Below are positions 19,019 to 19,086 of a stretch of DNA of 19,086 nucleotides, in pieces. Each line of letters opens with the position of its first letter. The stretch's first letter is position 1. The stretch is from Brevipalpus yothersi (taxonomy: Eukaryota; Arthropoda; Arachnida; Trombidiformes; Tenuipalpidae): assembly GCA_003956705.1 (NCBI GenBank), contig QZCP01000015.1:156240-175325 (forward strand), read 5' to 3'. Under the pieces are notes generated by a model that searched no databases, was not told the origin of the DNA, and worked only from the letters and a program-made list of their open reading frames with translations. The translations under genes were made by a program, and so were the position numbers.

Positions 19019-19086
<68 letters not shown>
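19019..19086. repeat. (TC)34 microsatellite at right window edge
   Basis: Pure TC array reaching the last base, in the same orientation as the array at 1-78. Its true length is unknown. Confidence 0.98.

Noticed and set aside
1..19086. tRNA, rRNA, CRISPR array, transposase or viral genes
   Set aside because: I looked for cloverleaf-like stems, rRNA cores, spaced direct repeats, and transposase or polymerase motifs on both strands and found none.

Overview
The window looks like AT-rich nuclear DNA from an animal. Exons are short and bounded by GT...AG splice sites, introns run from about 0.1 to several kb, and some intron phases match across separated exons. At least sixteen (TC)n/(GA)n arrays are present, and nothing suggests bacterial operons or a virus. 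The taxon cannot be fixed from the sequence. An arthropod, possibly a mite or other arachnid, is my best guess because of the secreted or membrane cysteine-rich protein and the gene style, but this is inference.

Left part (1-1321, + strand): the last three exons of a gene that begins outside the window. They encode a cytoplasmic-type tail with two tyrosine motifs, LEYAEL and TEYASI, 26 residues apart, resembling an ITIM and an ITSM. From 1322 to 5050 I see no convincing gene. This is the space between two converging 3' ends.

Centre (about 13239 down to 5051, - strand): a gene built from five or six exons. Four exons (12654-12447, 6619-6489, 6380-6233, 5594-5051) join with perfectly matching phases into a 343-residue open frame. 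It has 14 cysteines before a hydrophobic segment, five N-glycosylation sequons and a Ser/Pro-rich tail. A fifth exon (13239-13020) would supply the N-terminus, giving about 416 residues. The intron between 12447 and 6619 is 5.8 kb and rich in microsatellites. I do not recognise the family with confidence.

Right part (13595-16446, + strand): a tentative small gene of five exons, all phase 0. It would encode about 180 residues with one membrane segment, followed by AATAAA 20 bases after the stop. It would be head-to-head with the minus-strand gene across about 355 bases. It is a hypothesis, not a firm call. Around 17569-18209 are two further weak plus-strand candidates: a hydrophobic open frame and a possible first exon starting MGNKSCCC, an acylation-type N-terminus.

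Both window ends are long (TC)n arrays in the same orientation. Most arrays have TC on the + strand, and two lie just upstream of plus-strand splice acceptors. The + strand is pyrimidine-rich over much of the right half, which creates many hydrophobic open frames that are probably not genes.
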